DNA from: DASZQL01 sp964391865
GTDB taxonomy: Bacteria > Planctomycetota > Phycisphaerae > Phycisphaerales > UBA1924
Assembly (NCBI GenBank): GCA_964391865.1
Contig: CAYMNQ010000001.1
Span: forward strand, 434,001 to 498,000
Direction of reading: 5' to 3'
DNA: 64,000 nt
The notes under the pieces are model-generated. The model searched no databases. It had not been told where the DNA came from and saw only the letters and a list, made by a program, of their open reading frames with translations. Shown here piece after piece: positions 7,368-15,611 of this stretch (positions are counted from its first letter, which is position 1; each line of letters starts with the position of its first letter). The position numbers were made by a program, and so were the translations under genes.

Positions 7368-9444
7368 CGAGCCTTCGATCGACCTTCAAAGCGGAGTCGA
7401 ATCACCACCACCTGCAGCGCGCGGCGGCGAGCGCATACCCAATGCACGCAATCAGCGCGCTGCTTCCACCCGCGCTGGCCCGGCGCACGCGTCCCGTTCG
7501 GCGGTGGGCTACCTCCGCCGCTCCACCGACCGGCAGGAGCAATCGATCCCCGACCAGCGGAAGGCCATCGAGCGCTACGCCGCCGAGCAGGGCATCGCCG
7601 TCGAGCGCTGGTTTACCGACGACGCCATCAGCGGCACCAGCGTCGCCGGGAGGCGCGCCTTCCAGGAGATGATCGCCGAAGCGCAGAAGCCCCACGCCAG
7701 CCGCGGCGGCCCGCGCTCGTGGTCCTTTGTGATCGTCTACGACGTGAAGCGCTTCGGCCGCATCGACAACGACGAAGCGGGCTACTACCGCCACCTGCTC
7801 AAGACCGCGCCGGGGGGAGGGATCGAGGTGCTCTATGTCGCCGAGGGGTTCGCGGCCCCGGGCGTGAGCAGCGAGACGGACGATCTGCTGCGCCCCGTCA
7901 AGCAGTGGCAGGCGCGGCAGGAGTCGAAGGATCTCTCGAAGGTCACCATCCGCGGCCTGCTCACGCGCTCCGAGGAAGGGTGCTGGATGGGCGGCGTGCC
8001 GCCGCACGGCTACGACCTGCGCTATGAAGATGCAGCGGGGAAGTGCCTCTTCATCCTCCGCCACATGCCCGACGGCTCGAAACAGATGTTCGATGAGCAG
8101 GGGGTATTGACGCGCACGCTGGCGCGGGGCGAGTCGCTCTCCATCTCCAAGCGCGACCGCGCCAGGCTGGTGCTCGGAGAGCCGTCGCGAGTTGAGTGTG
8201 TGCGCCGCATCTTCAGGATGTACACCGAGGAGGGACGCGGGCTCACCACGATCTCCGGCACGCTCAACCGCGACGGAGTTCCAACTCCCCGGGGCGCAGC
8301 GTGGTCGCGCATCTATTGCGGTCAATGGGCAGACTCCACCGTTCGCGCGATCCTGGTGAACCCGGTCTATTGCGGCGACATGGTGTGGAACCGCCGCACC
8401 GACGGGCGCTTCCACTCGATCGTGCAGGGCCGCGCGGTCGAGCGCCGCTCGGTCCATGGCGCGCGGCTGGTGCCCAACGACGAAGCCGACTGGATCACGG
8501 TGCGCGAAGCGCACCCGGCGATCGTCAGCCGCTCGGTGTGGGAACTGGCCCGCGCCATCCGCGAGGGCAAGCCGTCGAGCGAGCTGCAGTCGGGCCAACC
8601 CCGCGCGCTCCGTGTGGCAGTGGGAGGCTGGAATGGGGCACGCTCGCGCTTCATCCTCTCGGGGCTGATGACCTGCGCCTGCTGCGGAAGCACGTATCAA
8701 GGCGTGTCGCGCAGCAAGGGCCGGCCGAAGAAGGACGGCACGACGATCAAGACGTACTCCTACGGCTGCGGCGGGTACATCGCCAAGGGGACGAGCGTGT
8801 GCCAGTTCCACCCGGTTGATCAGGTGCTCTTCGAGCGCGCGGTGGGCGAAGCCGTGCTCTCGTACTACGCGCGGTACGAGGGAAACGAAGGCCACGCGCT
8901 CCTGCTCCGCACAGCGCGCGAGCACCTGGGCATCGAGAGCCGGGATCTCGCCGCGGCGATCGAACGCGTGCGCGGCGAGCGCACAGAACTCGACGGGCGG
9001 ATCGCCAATCTGCTCGACCACATCTCCGCGACCACGCGCGATCTGGTCGAGGTCCGGCTCGCGGAACTCCGCCCGCAGCGCGAGCAACTGCTGGCGCGTG
9101 AGGGCGAACTCGAGCGCCTGGCGCAGGAGCAACTCGAGGTGCAGGACATCGCCCACGAGGTCGCCCGGTTCGTAGCGGGCCTGTCGTTCACGCTCCAGCG
9201 CGGCGAGGCGGAAGAGAAGAAGATCGCGCTCCGCCGGTGCATCGACCGAATCCATGTGGACAAGCCGAAGGGCGCGGCGGTGATCCGCCTCCGACGCCTG
9301 CCCAACATCAGCCCAACCGGCGGAGCGGTCGATGAGGTCGTGATCCGCCTGCCCGAGGTGACCTCGAGGCCGCGTAGCAGCCAGCGCGGCCTCAACCCGC
9401 TATGCGGACAGACGACCGAGGCCGATCCCCCGGCGATCGCGTAA
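7333..9444 (+). CDS. Large serine recombinase (copy 1)
   Basis: This 703-residue site-specific recombinase would integrate or excise its element. An Ala/Arg/Pro-rich leader of about 55 residues precedes the resolvase domain, with the nucleophile Ser64 in GYLRRSTDRQ and YDVKRFGR downstream. A recombinase DNA-binding domain follows (about 200-400). The zinc ribbon has CACCGSTY at 448-455 with the partner Cys residues in YGCGGYIAKGTSVC. A Glu/Arg-rich coiled coil spans about 540-640. AGGAG lies 8 nt before the ATG at 7333. Copy 2 at 45878 is nearly identical through the catalytic domain but diverges after the zinc ribbon. It points toward the tRNA-derived repeat at 9501, as expected for an integrase beside its attachment site. 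Confidence 0.93.
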   Translation: MPRSTSLRSPVDEPSIDLQSGVESPPPAARGGERIPNARNQRAASTRAGPAHASRSAVGYLRRSTDRQEQSIPDQRKAIERYAAEQGIAVERWFTDDAISGTSVAGRRAFQEMIAEAQKPHASRGGPRSWSFVIVYDVKRFGRIDNDEAGYYRHLLKTAPGGGIEVLYVAEGFAAPGVSSETDDLLRPVKQWQARQESKDLSKVTIRGLLTRSEEGCWMGGVPPHGYDLRYEDAAGKCLFILRHMPDGSKQMFDEQGVLTRTLARGESLSISKRDRARLVLGEPSRVECVRRIFRMYTEEGRGLTTISGTLNRDGVPTPRGAAWSRIYCGQWADSTVRAILVNPVYCGDMVWNRRTDGRFHSIVQGRAVERRSVHGARLVPNDEADWITVREAHPAIVSRSVWELARAIREGKPSSELQSGQPRALRVAVGGWNGARSRFILSGLMTCACCGSTYQGVSRSKGRPKKDGTTIKTYSYGCGGYIAKGTSVCQFHPVDQVLFERAVGEAVLSYYARYEGNEGHALLLRTAREHLGIESRDLAAAIERVRGERTELDGRIANLLDHISATTRDLVEVRLAELRPQREQLLAREGELERLAQEQLEVQDIAHEVARFVAGLSFTLQRGEAEEKKIALRRCIDRIHVDKPKGAAVIRLRRLPNISPTGGAVDEVVIRLPEVTSRPRSSQRGLNPLCGQTTEADPPAIA

Positions 9445-9457
9445 CTCTTGAAACAGA

Positions 9458-9489
9458 ACAGGCTTGGGGCCTTGCGGCACCAAGCCTGT
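9458..9489. terminator. Hairpin after recombinase 1
   Basis: ACAGGCTTGG (9458-9467) pairs with CCAAGCCTGT (9480-9489), followed by TTTCTGC. The copy-2 counterpart at 48021-48053 has a similar sequence and lies just beyond the tRNA-fMet 3' end. The hairpin may therefore end both the recombinase mRNA and, in the opposite direction, a tRNA transcript. Confidence 0.6.
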
Positions 9490-9500
9490 TTTCTGCAGGA

Positions 9501-9513
9501 AATAGCGGGGGCA
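9501..9513. other. Putative attachment-site repeat (tRNA-fMet 3' end)
   Basis: AATAGCGGGGGCA is identical to 48067-48079, where it forms the 3' end of the intact initiator tRNA gene (minus strand) plus two flanking bases. After this block the two sites diverge at once. The sequence before it (TTGAAAC, the GGCTTGGG hairpin, TCTGC) is related in both. I infer a core site left by site-specific recombination at the tRNA gene. Confidence 0.65.
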
Positions 9514-9923
9514 TCATGCTGGGCGGGTGAGAGGACCGGGAGCAGAATGTCCCGGAATGTCCGGTTCGGAGGCCGCGAAAATATGGCGGTTTTGTCACCC
9601 TTTGGAGCCATATGGATGTCCGTAAAGCCATGTCTGTCATGGCTTTACGATGTGTCACCCCCGCCGGAGGGTGACAGCCGCGTCATGTGCCAATGCGCGG
9701 AGGACTCCCGGGATTCTCACGGGATGGAGCTCGGGCACGAATTTCATGAAAACTCCTCGGCACCGGCCTCGCAGGCGGCTAGTCTCTCTACGGGGAGTGC
9801 TCGTTGAGGATGTGCGGCGGTGGGCCCGGGGTTGAAAGCCAATTGAGGAATCCTCCCGTCAGTGGGCTGGCGGGATGACTCAGCGTCAAAGTTGTGGAAC
9901 AGAGTTGCGCTTGGAGGTGCTGG
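9514..9923. other. Non-coding stretch with clustered dyads
   Basis: No convincing gene is seen. It holds a 12-bp perfect inverted repeat CGTAAAGCCATG / CATGGCTTTACG with a 5-nt loop (9621-9649). It also has TGTCACCC at 9593-9600 and again at 9653-9660, the latter inverted as GGGTGACA at 9669-9676. Such clustered dyads suit protein-binding sites at an element end or upstream of the giant gene at 9924. Confidence 0.5.
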
Positions 9924-12900
9924 ATGGGCGTTCACGGGAAGATCCGATTGGTGGACCGTGCGAACTCGGTGCCTCACGCGTGGATCGCGCTGTGCGCCGG
10001 CCTGGCGATCGGTGTCGTTCCGGCGGTGAACGCCGCGCCGGTGAGTTGGGTGTCGCCGCTGAGCGGTCAGTGGACGATGCCCGGCAACTGGTCGAGCAGT
10101 CCCGGCCTGCCTGGCCCGAGCGATGATGTGACGATCGACCAGCCAGGCTCGCTCCTCATCGATCTGGTCGGCAGCGCACAGTCGATCAACAGCCTCTTGA
10201 CGCGCGAACGGGTCACGCTGTCGGGCGGCGCTTCATTGTCGGTCGGGACCACCGCGCAGGTCTTCTCGCTCTTCACGCTCAACAACGGATCGCTCTTCGG
10301 CGGGCAATGGTCCTTTGCGAACAACACCTTCAGCGTGTCGACCTCGGCGAACAACCGTGTGTCCGGCGTCACCATGTCGGGCAACGCGAACATCGGCACG
10401 GGGTCCGCGCGGCTCTCGTTCGACAACGGCTGGACGGTCAACGGTGCGCTCACCTTCGCCGGGGCGGGGGCGCAGATCACCTCGACCACCACGCAAACGC
10501 TAGGCGGCACCGGATCGCTGGCGTTTACCGGGGTCGGGCCCGTGTCGCAGCTTCGGATGAACGGCGGGACCACGCTCACCATCAGCTCTGGGTTCACGAT
10601 TCGCGGTGCGAGCCTAGAGATCGGGACGCTGGCGGCCGGGGCAGGCGTGCGCGAGATTCTGAATCAAGGGACGATCAGAGCCGATGGTGACGGCAGCGGC
10701 GTGCTGGTCTCCGGCTCCGCCATGACGAACACGGGCACGCTGGAGGCGATCAATGGCGGTCTTCTGTCGCTGCGGGGCGCGTGGTCGAGCGCCGGCGGCA
10801 CCCTGCGTGTCAACAACGGCACGCTCGATCTCGGCGGGAGTTTCACCACCGCCGGCCTGAATCTCGCCGCGTTCTCACGCACCGGCGGCACGGTCAGGCA
10901 CACAGGGAGCTTGAACAACGTCGGTGAAGTGCTGACTCTGAACAGCGCCGTGGGTTCGTGGCGCGTTGAAGGTGGCTCGATCACCGGTGGCTCGGTGATC
11001 ATCGACGCCGGGCAGTCGTTGGTTTTTAATCAGAGCAACAACAATCGCCTCATGAACACATCCGTGAACGGGGCGCTCGACCTGTCGGAGGGGAGCGCGC
11101 GCGTGTATGTGTCCGACAGCGTGCTGTCGGGTACTGCGATACTCGGTCAGGGTTCGTTCATCCACTCCGAGACCGATCACACTTGGAATGGCCTTGATGT
11201 GGCGATGGTTGGGTCGGGCGGGGCAGAGCGCCGGCTGGGGATGTCGGGTGGCACCACGCTTACTCTGGGTGCCGACTCCTCGGTGACGGCGTCGGGCGGC
11301 GCGATCGGCGCTGTCGGCTTCGGGCTGACGGGCGGGATCGGCAGCGGCACGCTCGTGAACCACGGCCTGATCTCCGCGGATGGCCCGGGGACTTCGCTCA
11401 GCATCCCTGCCGGCGTGTTCACGAACACCGGCACGATCGAAGCGAAGAACGGCGGGCTCACCGTCGTCGGGATCAGCCAGTCGCAGTTCTCGTCGCAGTG
11501 GAGCAGCACCGGCATCCTGCGCGTCGATGGCGGGACGCTCGCGTTCGGCGGGCAATACTCCTCCGCCGTGCTCGACGGGCTCCAGCGAACCGGCGGGCTG
11601 ATCAATCTACTGCCGGGCGTGATGGACAACACCGGCCGGACGCTGTCGCTCGACGCGACCACCGGATCGCTGAACATGAACGGCGGACGAATTCGTGGCG
11701 GCACGCTCAACCTCTCCGCCGCCGGGACGCTGACGTTCGTGCCACCGAGCTTCACCATCTCCGATTGGGGCACCTTCGAGCAGCTGACGATCAACGGTGA
11801 ACTGAGCGTGCCGACTCACAACGCGCGGCTTGCGGTGGCTGGCGGGCTGACGTTGAACGGGACGGTCACTCTCTCGGGCGACTCGTCATCGATCGGTTTC
11901 TCGACCAGCCAGACGCTGACTGGCGGTACCTATGTGCTGCAAGGCAGCACGAGTCTGAATCTCGCGCCGGGTCTCGGAACCAACTCCAACGCCGAGTTGA
12001 CGCTCTCGCCGACGACGACGGTCCGCGGCATCGGCTTCATCGGCCAGGGTGGCGGCGGACAGTTGGGCTACTCGAGCGGCAGCGTGGTGAATCACGGAAC
12101 GATCCTCGCGGATCTGGCCGGCGGCGAGCTGCGCGTGGCCGGACTCGATGTTCTCAATACCGGCACCATGCGCGCGTTGCCCGGCGGCGTCCTCACGGTC
12201 AATGGCGGGAACGGATTCACGAACAACGGACGGCTCGTTGTCGACGGCGGCCGCATCAATCTCGGCGAGTCGTCTTCGACCAACATCTTTACCGGCCCGA
12301 TGGGCACGTTAGAAATGAACTCGGGCCATGTCCAGCTCGGCGGCACGCTCCACAATCAAGGCCGCACGCTCTCGATCGGAACCAGCGCGACCTTCGGCAT
12401 GGGCGCCACCTCGCGGATCATCGGCGGCACGATTGATATCGCGCCGGGCGCCGCGATCAGCTTCGGAACCGGCGGAGGTGGCGGCCCCTATTTGGAAGGT
12501 GTCGCGATTCGTGGGAACATCACACTGCAGGGCGATCAAGGTCAACTGGCCCTCTACGGCGACAACTCGCTTGACGGCATGATCACGGTGCGTGGGCGCG
12601 GCTTCCGAGTTCCCGGCGGCGGTCAAACCTCCATCAACGGCGGGACAATCCGATTCGACGGTTCGGTCTCCGGAGATCGGTACATCGAGGTGGGGCCGAG
12701 TGCGACGTTGACATTCGGTCCGAGCACGCTCATCCGAGGGGCTCGCGGCTGGGTCGGCACCACGGCTGGCGCGATCGACAACCTCGTCGTGAATCAAGGC
12801 ATCATCAGCGCGGACGAGCCTGGGCTCCTCACAATCGGCCCGGGGATTTTCTCAAACACCGGCCTGCTCGAGGCCCGCAATGGATCGACGCTGATCATCG

Positions 12901-14246
12901 ATTCATTCACAAATTGGTCAAATACCGGTGTCATCCGCCCGCAGGCGGGCAGCGAGGTATGGCTCGGCGGTCGGTACACCACTGCGGGCATCGGCACTGT
13001 TGACGCGTCGCTCGGCACGGTGCGCTTGCAGGGAACGCTCAACAACACCGGGGCGACCTTGGAGATCGACCAGAACCGGTCCGCATGGCTGTTCGGCCCG
13101 ATGGTGCTCCGCGGGGGCACGGTGAACGTCGCGCCGAGCGAGCTCATGCGGGTCCGCGCGGGCAATGTGCAGCTCGACAACGTGCTCGTGAACGGCGTGA
13201 TCGAGCTCGGCGAGCCCGGCGCGTCCGTCAATCTGACGAACGGCGCGCGGGTGAACGGATCGGTCCGGTCAACCGCGCCAGCTACGGCGCTGAACTTCAT
13301 CGGCGATCAGGTCATCGATGCGGGCACGTTCGAGTTCGACGGGATCGGGTCCGGCGGCTATCAGCGCATCGGACCGTTTGGTTTCCAGACATCCGCCAAT
13401 CTGGTGCTCGGAGAGGACGTGCTCGTTCGCGGTGGGAATCTGCAGGTCTACACCTCGAACTACTCGTTTGCGCCCCCCAGCATCATCACGAATTACGGCC
13501 GAATCTCCGCCGACATCCCCGGCAGCACCATCTCTATCCGCACCGACAACTTCACCAACTTCGGCACCATCGAGGCGGTCAACGGCGGGTTGATCGAATT
13601 TCTGCCGCCCAAGTCGCTCGTCAGCGGCGGCGAGCGCGGCGTGCTGCCGATCACGAATCAGTCGATCATCGCGATCGAGTCGGGGTCGGGCATCGAGCTC
13701 GACGGCTCGTTCGCGCAGACCGCGTCCGGCACGCTCACGTTCGAGCTCGGCCAGTCAAGTGTGTCGACGGCGTCGGCGATCTTCTCCGTCACCGGACCGG
13801 CAAGCCTGGACGGCGGGCTTTCGCTCACGCTCGACAGCGGGCTGGTTCCGCAGTGGGGTCAGCAGTTCAACCTCTTCTCCGCGGCGAGCGTGATTGGGGA
13901 CTTCGACATGATCGAACTGCCGATGCTGGCGGAGCCGACGCTCCGCTGGTGGGCCGAGGTCACTGAGACCGATGTTCGCGCCGGCATCCGGCACTACGCC
14001 GACCTGGATCACGACGGGCTGGTCGGTCTCAGCGATATCGCCGCGATTACGACATCGTGGGGGCTCACCGGGACCGGGCTGCTGGGCGATATCGATCTTG
14101 ACGGGCTGGTGGGCCTCTCGGACATCGCGGTGGTCACGAGCAACTGGGGGCTCTCGGCACCGGCGCTCGTGGCGATCCCAGCGCCGGCCGGTGTGCTGGC
14201 GTTCGTGTTCGCCGGATCGTTCGCCGCACGGCGTCGGCGCGAGTAG
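9924..14246 (+). CDS. Giant secreted repeat protein with dockerin and PEP-CTERM-like tail
   Basis: This is a 1440-residue exported protein. I chose the ATG at 9924 because GGAGGT lies 5 nt upstream; an earlier ATG at 9894 lacks such a site. A signal sequence (WIALCAGLAIGVVPAVNA) is followed by about 1250 residues of Gly/Thr/Asn-rich beta-helix-like repeats built around GTLEAxNGG and LVNHGxISADGPG phrases. Near the C-terminus are two dockerin-type calcium loops (DHDGLVGLSDIAAITTSWG and DLDGLVGLSDIAVVTSNWG). The tail has a hydrophobic stretch and ends in ARRRRE, like planctomycete PEP-CTERM sorting signals. A surface adhesin or envelope role is likely; no catalytic domain is visible. Confidence 0.88.
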   Translation: MGVHGKIRLVDRANSVPHAWIALCAGLAIGVVPAVNAAPVSWVSPLSGQWTMPGNWSSSPGLPGPSDDVTIDQPGSLLIDLVGSAQSINSLLTRERVTLSGGASLSVGTTAQVFSLFTLNNGSLFGGQWSFANNTFSVSTSANNRVSGVTMSGNANIGTGSARLSFDNGWTVNGALTFAGAGAQITSTTTQTLGGTGSLAFTGVGPVSQLRMNGGTTLTISSGFTIRGASLEIGTLAAGAGVREILNQGTIRADGDGSGVLVSGSAMTNTGTLEAINGGLLSLRGAWSSAGGTLRVNNGTLDLGGSFTTAGLNLAAFSRTGGTVRHTGSLNNVGEVLTLNSAVGSWRVEGGSITGGSVIIDAGQSLVFNQSNNNRLMNTSVNGALDLSEGSARVYVSDSVLSGTAILGQGSFIHSETDHTWNGLDVAMVGSGGAERRLGMSGGTTLTLGADSSVTASGGAIGAVGFGLTGGIGSGTLVNHGLISADGPGTSLSIPAGVFTNTGTIEAKNGGLTVVGISQSQFSSQWSSTGILRVDGGTLAFGGQYSSAVLDGLQRTGGLINLLPGVMDNTGRTLSLDATTGSLNMNGGRIRGGTLNLSAAGTLTFVPPSFTISDWGTFEQLTINGELSVPTHNARLAVAGGLTLNGTVTLSGDSSSIGFSTSQTLTGGTYVLQGSTSLNLAPGLGTNSNAELTLSPTTTVRGIGFIGQGGGGQLGYSSGSVVNHGTILADLAGGELRVAGLDVLNTGTMRALPGGVLTVNGGNGFTNNGRLVVDGGRINLGESSSTNIFTGPMGTLEMNSGHVQLGGTLHNQGRTLSIGTSATFGMGATSRIIGGTIDIAPGAAISFGTGGGGGPYLEGVAIRGNITLQGDQGQLALYGDNSLDGMITVRGRGFRVPGGGQTSINGGTIRFDGSVSGDRYIEVGPSATLTFGPSTLIRGARGWVGTTAGAIDNLVVNQGIISADEPGLLTIGPGIFSNTGLLEARNGSTLIIDSFTNWSNTGVIRPQAGSEVWLGGRYTTAGIGTVDASLGTVRLQGTLNNTGATLEIDQNRSAWLFGPMVLRGGTVNVAPSELMRVRAGNVQLDNVLVNGVIELGEPGASVNLTNGARVNGSVRSTAPATALNFIGDQVIDAGTFEFDGIGSGGYQRIGPFGFQTSANLVLGEDVLVRGGNLQVYTSNYSFAPPSIITNYGRISADIPGSTISIRTDNFTNFGTIEAVNGGLIEFLPPKSLVSGGERGVLPITNQSIIAIESGSGIELDGSFAQTASGTLTFELGQSSVSTASAIFSVTGPASLDGGLSLTLDSGLVPQWGQQFNLFSAASVIGDFDMIELPMLAEPTLRWWAEVTETDVRAGIRHYADLDHDGLVGLSDIAAITTSWGLTGTGLLGDIDLDGLVGLSDIAVVTSNWGLSAPALVAIPAPAGVLAFVFAGSFAARRRRE

Positions 14247-14264
14247 ATGCAGACATGCGGTGCG

Positions 14265-14288
14265 TCATGCCGCCGGCCGGCGGCATGA
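14265..14288. repeat. 24-bp perfect palindrome after the giant gene
   Basis: TCATGCCGCCGG followed directly by its reverse complement (centre between 14276 and 14277) begins 18 bp after the stop at 14246. With no loop and no T-run it is not a textbook terminator. It could extrude as a cruciform or act as a stem at the mRNA 3' end. Confidence 0.6.
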
Positions 14289-14323
14289 ACGAATGCGCCC
14301 TGCTGGTTGAGGTGCTTGGGCGT

Positions 14324-14509
14324 CTACTCGATCCACTTCCGTTCGCGTTTCAGTTCGTTGATCAGCTCGCCGGCGTTCCGAAGGTCGCCGTTGGTCCAGC
14401 GGATCTTCGACTTGGCGAGATCGTGCCGCGTCGAGATGGAACGCGCCGTGCCCGCATGTCCCAAAGAAAGCGAGGACACGATCAGATCAATGCGCAATGG
14501 CGGTTGCAT
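14324..14509 (-). pseudogene. Possible C-terminal fragment of an unknown gene
   Basis: Within the otherwise empty 14289-14854 stretch, the minus strand encodes a 61-residue frame ending in LRNAGELINELKRERKWIE. This end has GC-rich third positions and a helix-like composition, as a real protein end would. The upstream part does not look coding, and I see no start signal. It may be the remnant of a disrupted gene. The rest of the stretch shows nothing I can support. Confidence 0.25.
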
Positions 14510-14854
14510 AGCGTCCCGCCAGACGTGGTGGATGACCGCAATCGGCTGGGGAGGCGGCCCAAACCGCTCGACTCAGACTCCTGCGAGATCGGCTCCGTGG
14601 TCAGCCCCACACGCGTGACAGGCCCGATGCCGCGACGCTCGAGCACCCCACCTCGTCATAGTCCTACACGAGGCGCGCTGTTCCCGGTCCGCCGCTCTGG
14701 GTGTTCGCAATTGCAACAAGTCACGGCTACCGGGCGTCACTGCGCACGGAGAGCGCGAATCCGCTGTGTGCTGCCCGCCTGCAACATAATGGCAATTGGC
14801 CCGTCGAGTGATTCCCTGTCGCAATGCAAATGCACCGAATGGCGCGTCAAGTTG

Positions 14855-14860
14855 TATACT
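14855..14860 (+). promoter_or_regulatory. -10-like TATACT before Cys-rich gene 1
   Basis: TATACT lies 23 nt before the ATG at 14884, inside the imperfect dyad CAAGT-N5-ACTTG. The identical hexamer sits 10 nt before the related gene start at 25908. No good -35 is evident, so an activator-dependent or metal-responsive promoter is possible. Confidence 0.35.
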
Positions 14861-14883
14861 TGATCGGTCCGATCACATCTCCA

Positions 14884-15375
14884 ATGCCAGATCGTCTGCT
14901 CAAAGCCGTCACCGTTCTGCTCCTGGTCGTTCAGACCTGGGTCGGTATTGGTCGCGGCCAAGAGATCTGCTTGCCGATGCATGGCGGCGTGGCGTGTGAG
15001 CGGCCGTGCCCGGTGAATTCGGCGCATCGAGACGCCGAGCACGGCTCATGCGAGTCTTCCCGCAACGGCTGCTGCAACTCTCGCCGCGGCGACACTGACG
15101 TCACTGGCTGCTCAGAGCATCACTGCGAAAGCATCGGCATCGCGGACCACGAGCCGTGCGCGTGCTGTATCCACCTGCCGATTCCGGACCCGGATCAGTT
15201 GCCGCAGCAAAAGCTCCAGGCTCCCGAGGTTCCGTCGATCGCTCTCGCGTTCGAATCGATCTGGGCGAGGGGAGTCGCTCTCGCTATTGAGCGAGAGAAA
15301 ACTCGCACAGTTCCAATGGACTGGTCCGCGACAGCGCAGTCGCGCGCGCTGAGGGCGACGCGCCTGCTCGTTTGA
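14884..15375 (+). CDS. Secreted Cys/His-rich protein heading the RND metal-efflux unit
   Basis: This is a 163-residue protein. I chose the ATG at 14884 because it begins directly with a signal-like helix (LLKAVTVLLLVVQTWVGIG). The mature part is rich in Cys and His (SCESSRNGCCNS, GCSEHHCES, PCACCIHLPIPDPDQLP), then a tail ending in LRATRLLV. The domain family is unknown to me. A similar layout (membrane leader, Cys-rich middle, hydrophobic end in LLV) recurs at 25908, at the head of the second efflux unit. Periplasmic metal binding or sensing, probably of Cu, Ag or Cd, is inferred from composition and neighbours. The outer-membrane component gene follows 236 bp downstream. Confidence 0.65.
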   Translation: MPDRLLKAVTVLLLVVQTWVGIGRGQEICLPMHGGVACERPCPVNSAHRDAEHGSCESSRNGCCNSRRGDTDVTGCSEHHCESIGIADHEPCACCIHLPIPDPDQLPQQKLQAPEVPSIALAFESIWARGVALAIEREKTRTVPMDWSATAQSRALRATRLLV

Positions 15376-15460
15376 GATCATTTTGTCAGCGCACGAAGCG
15401 ATCGAGTTTTGTTGCGCTCGGTCGTTGTCGCGCCTGAGTTGTCCGCGCCAATGCTCGTGA

Positions 15461-15495
15461 CGCCGAGCCCTTTGGCATTGCCAATCGGCTCGGCG
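15461..15495 (+). promoter_or_regulatory. Nested hairpin in leader of the outer-membrane factor gene
   Basis: CGCCGAGCC (15461-15469) pairs with GGCTCGGCG (15487-15495), and the loop itself holds TTGGC/GCCAA. It lies in the 236-bp gap between the Cys-rich gene and the efflux gene at 15612. It could attenuate or stabilise the message. No T-run follows. The role is unproven. Confidence 0.4.
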
Positions 15496-15611
15496 CACCG
15501 ATCGCGATATCAAACACATTCATTGTTCATCGTCGGTTGGTCGGCGAGCGCATCGCTGAGGCATGGCCTCGCGGGCGTCGCCGGGCACCGGCTCGTACGG
15601 AGTCCGCAGAC

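Noticed and set aside
7402..9255. A 617-codon minus-strand frame opposite recombinase 1, with a similar one at 45947-47050
   Set aside because: These are antisense to well-conserved recombinase sequence, lack ribosome sites and have shadow-like Arg/His/Ala composition.
9448..9807. Small plus-strand frame in the gap after recombinase 1
   Set aside because: It covers the hairpin, the tRNA-derived repeat and the inverted repeats, so non-coding functions explain this DNA better.
13114..13124. Other GCGGGGGCA matches (also near 39182) as extra attachment sites
   Set aside because: They match only the GC core and lack the AATA side and the hairpin seen at 9501 and 48067, so they are likely chance matches inside genes.
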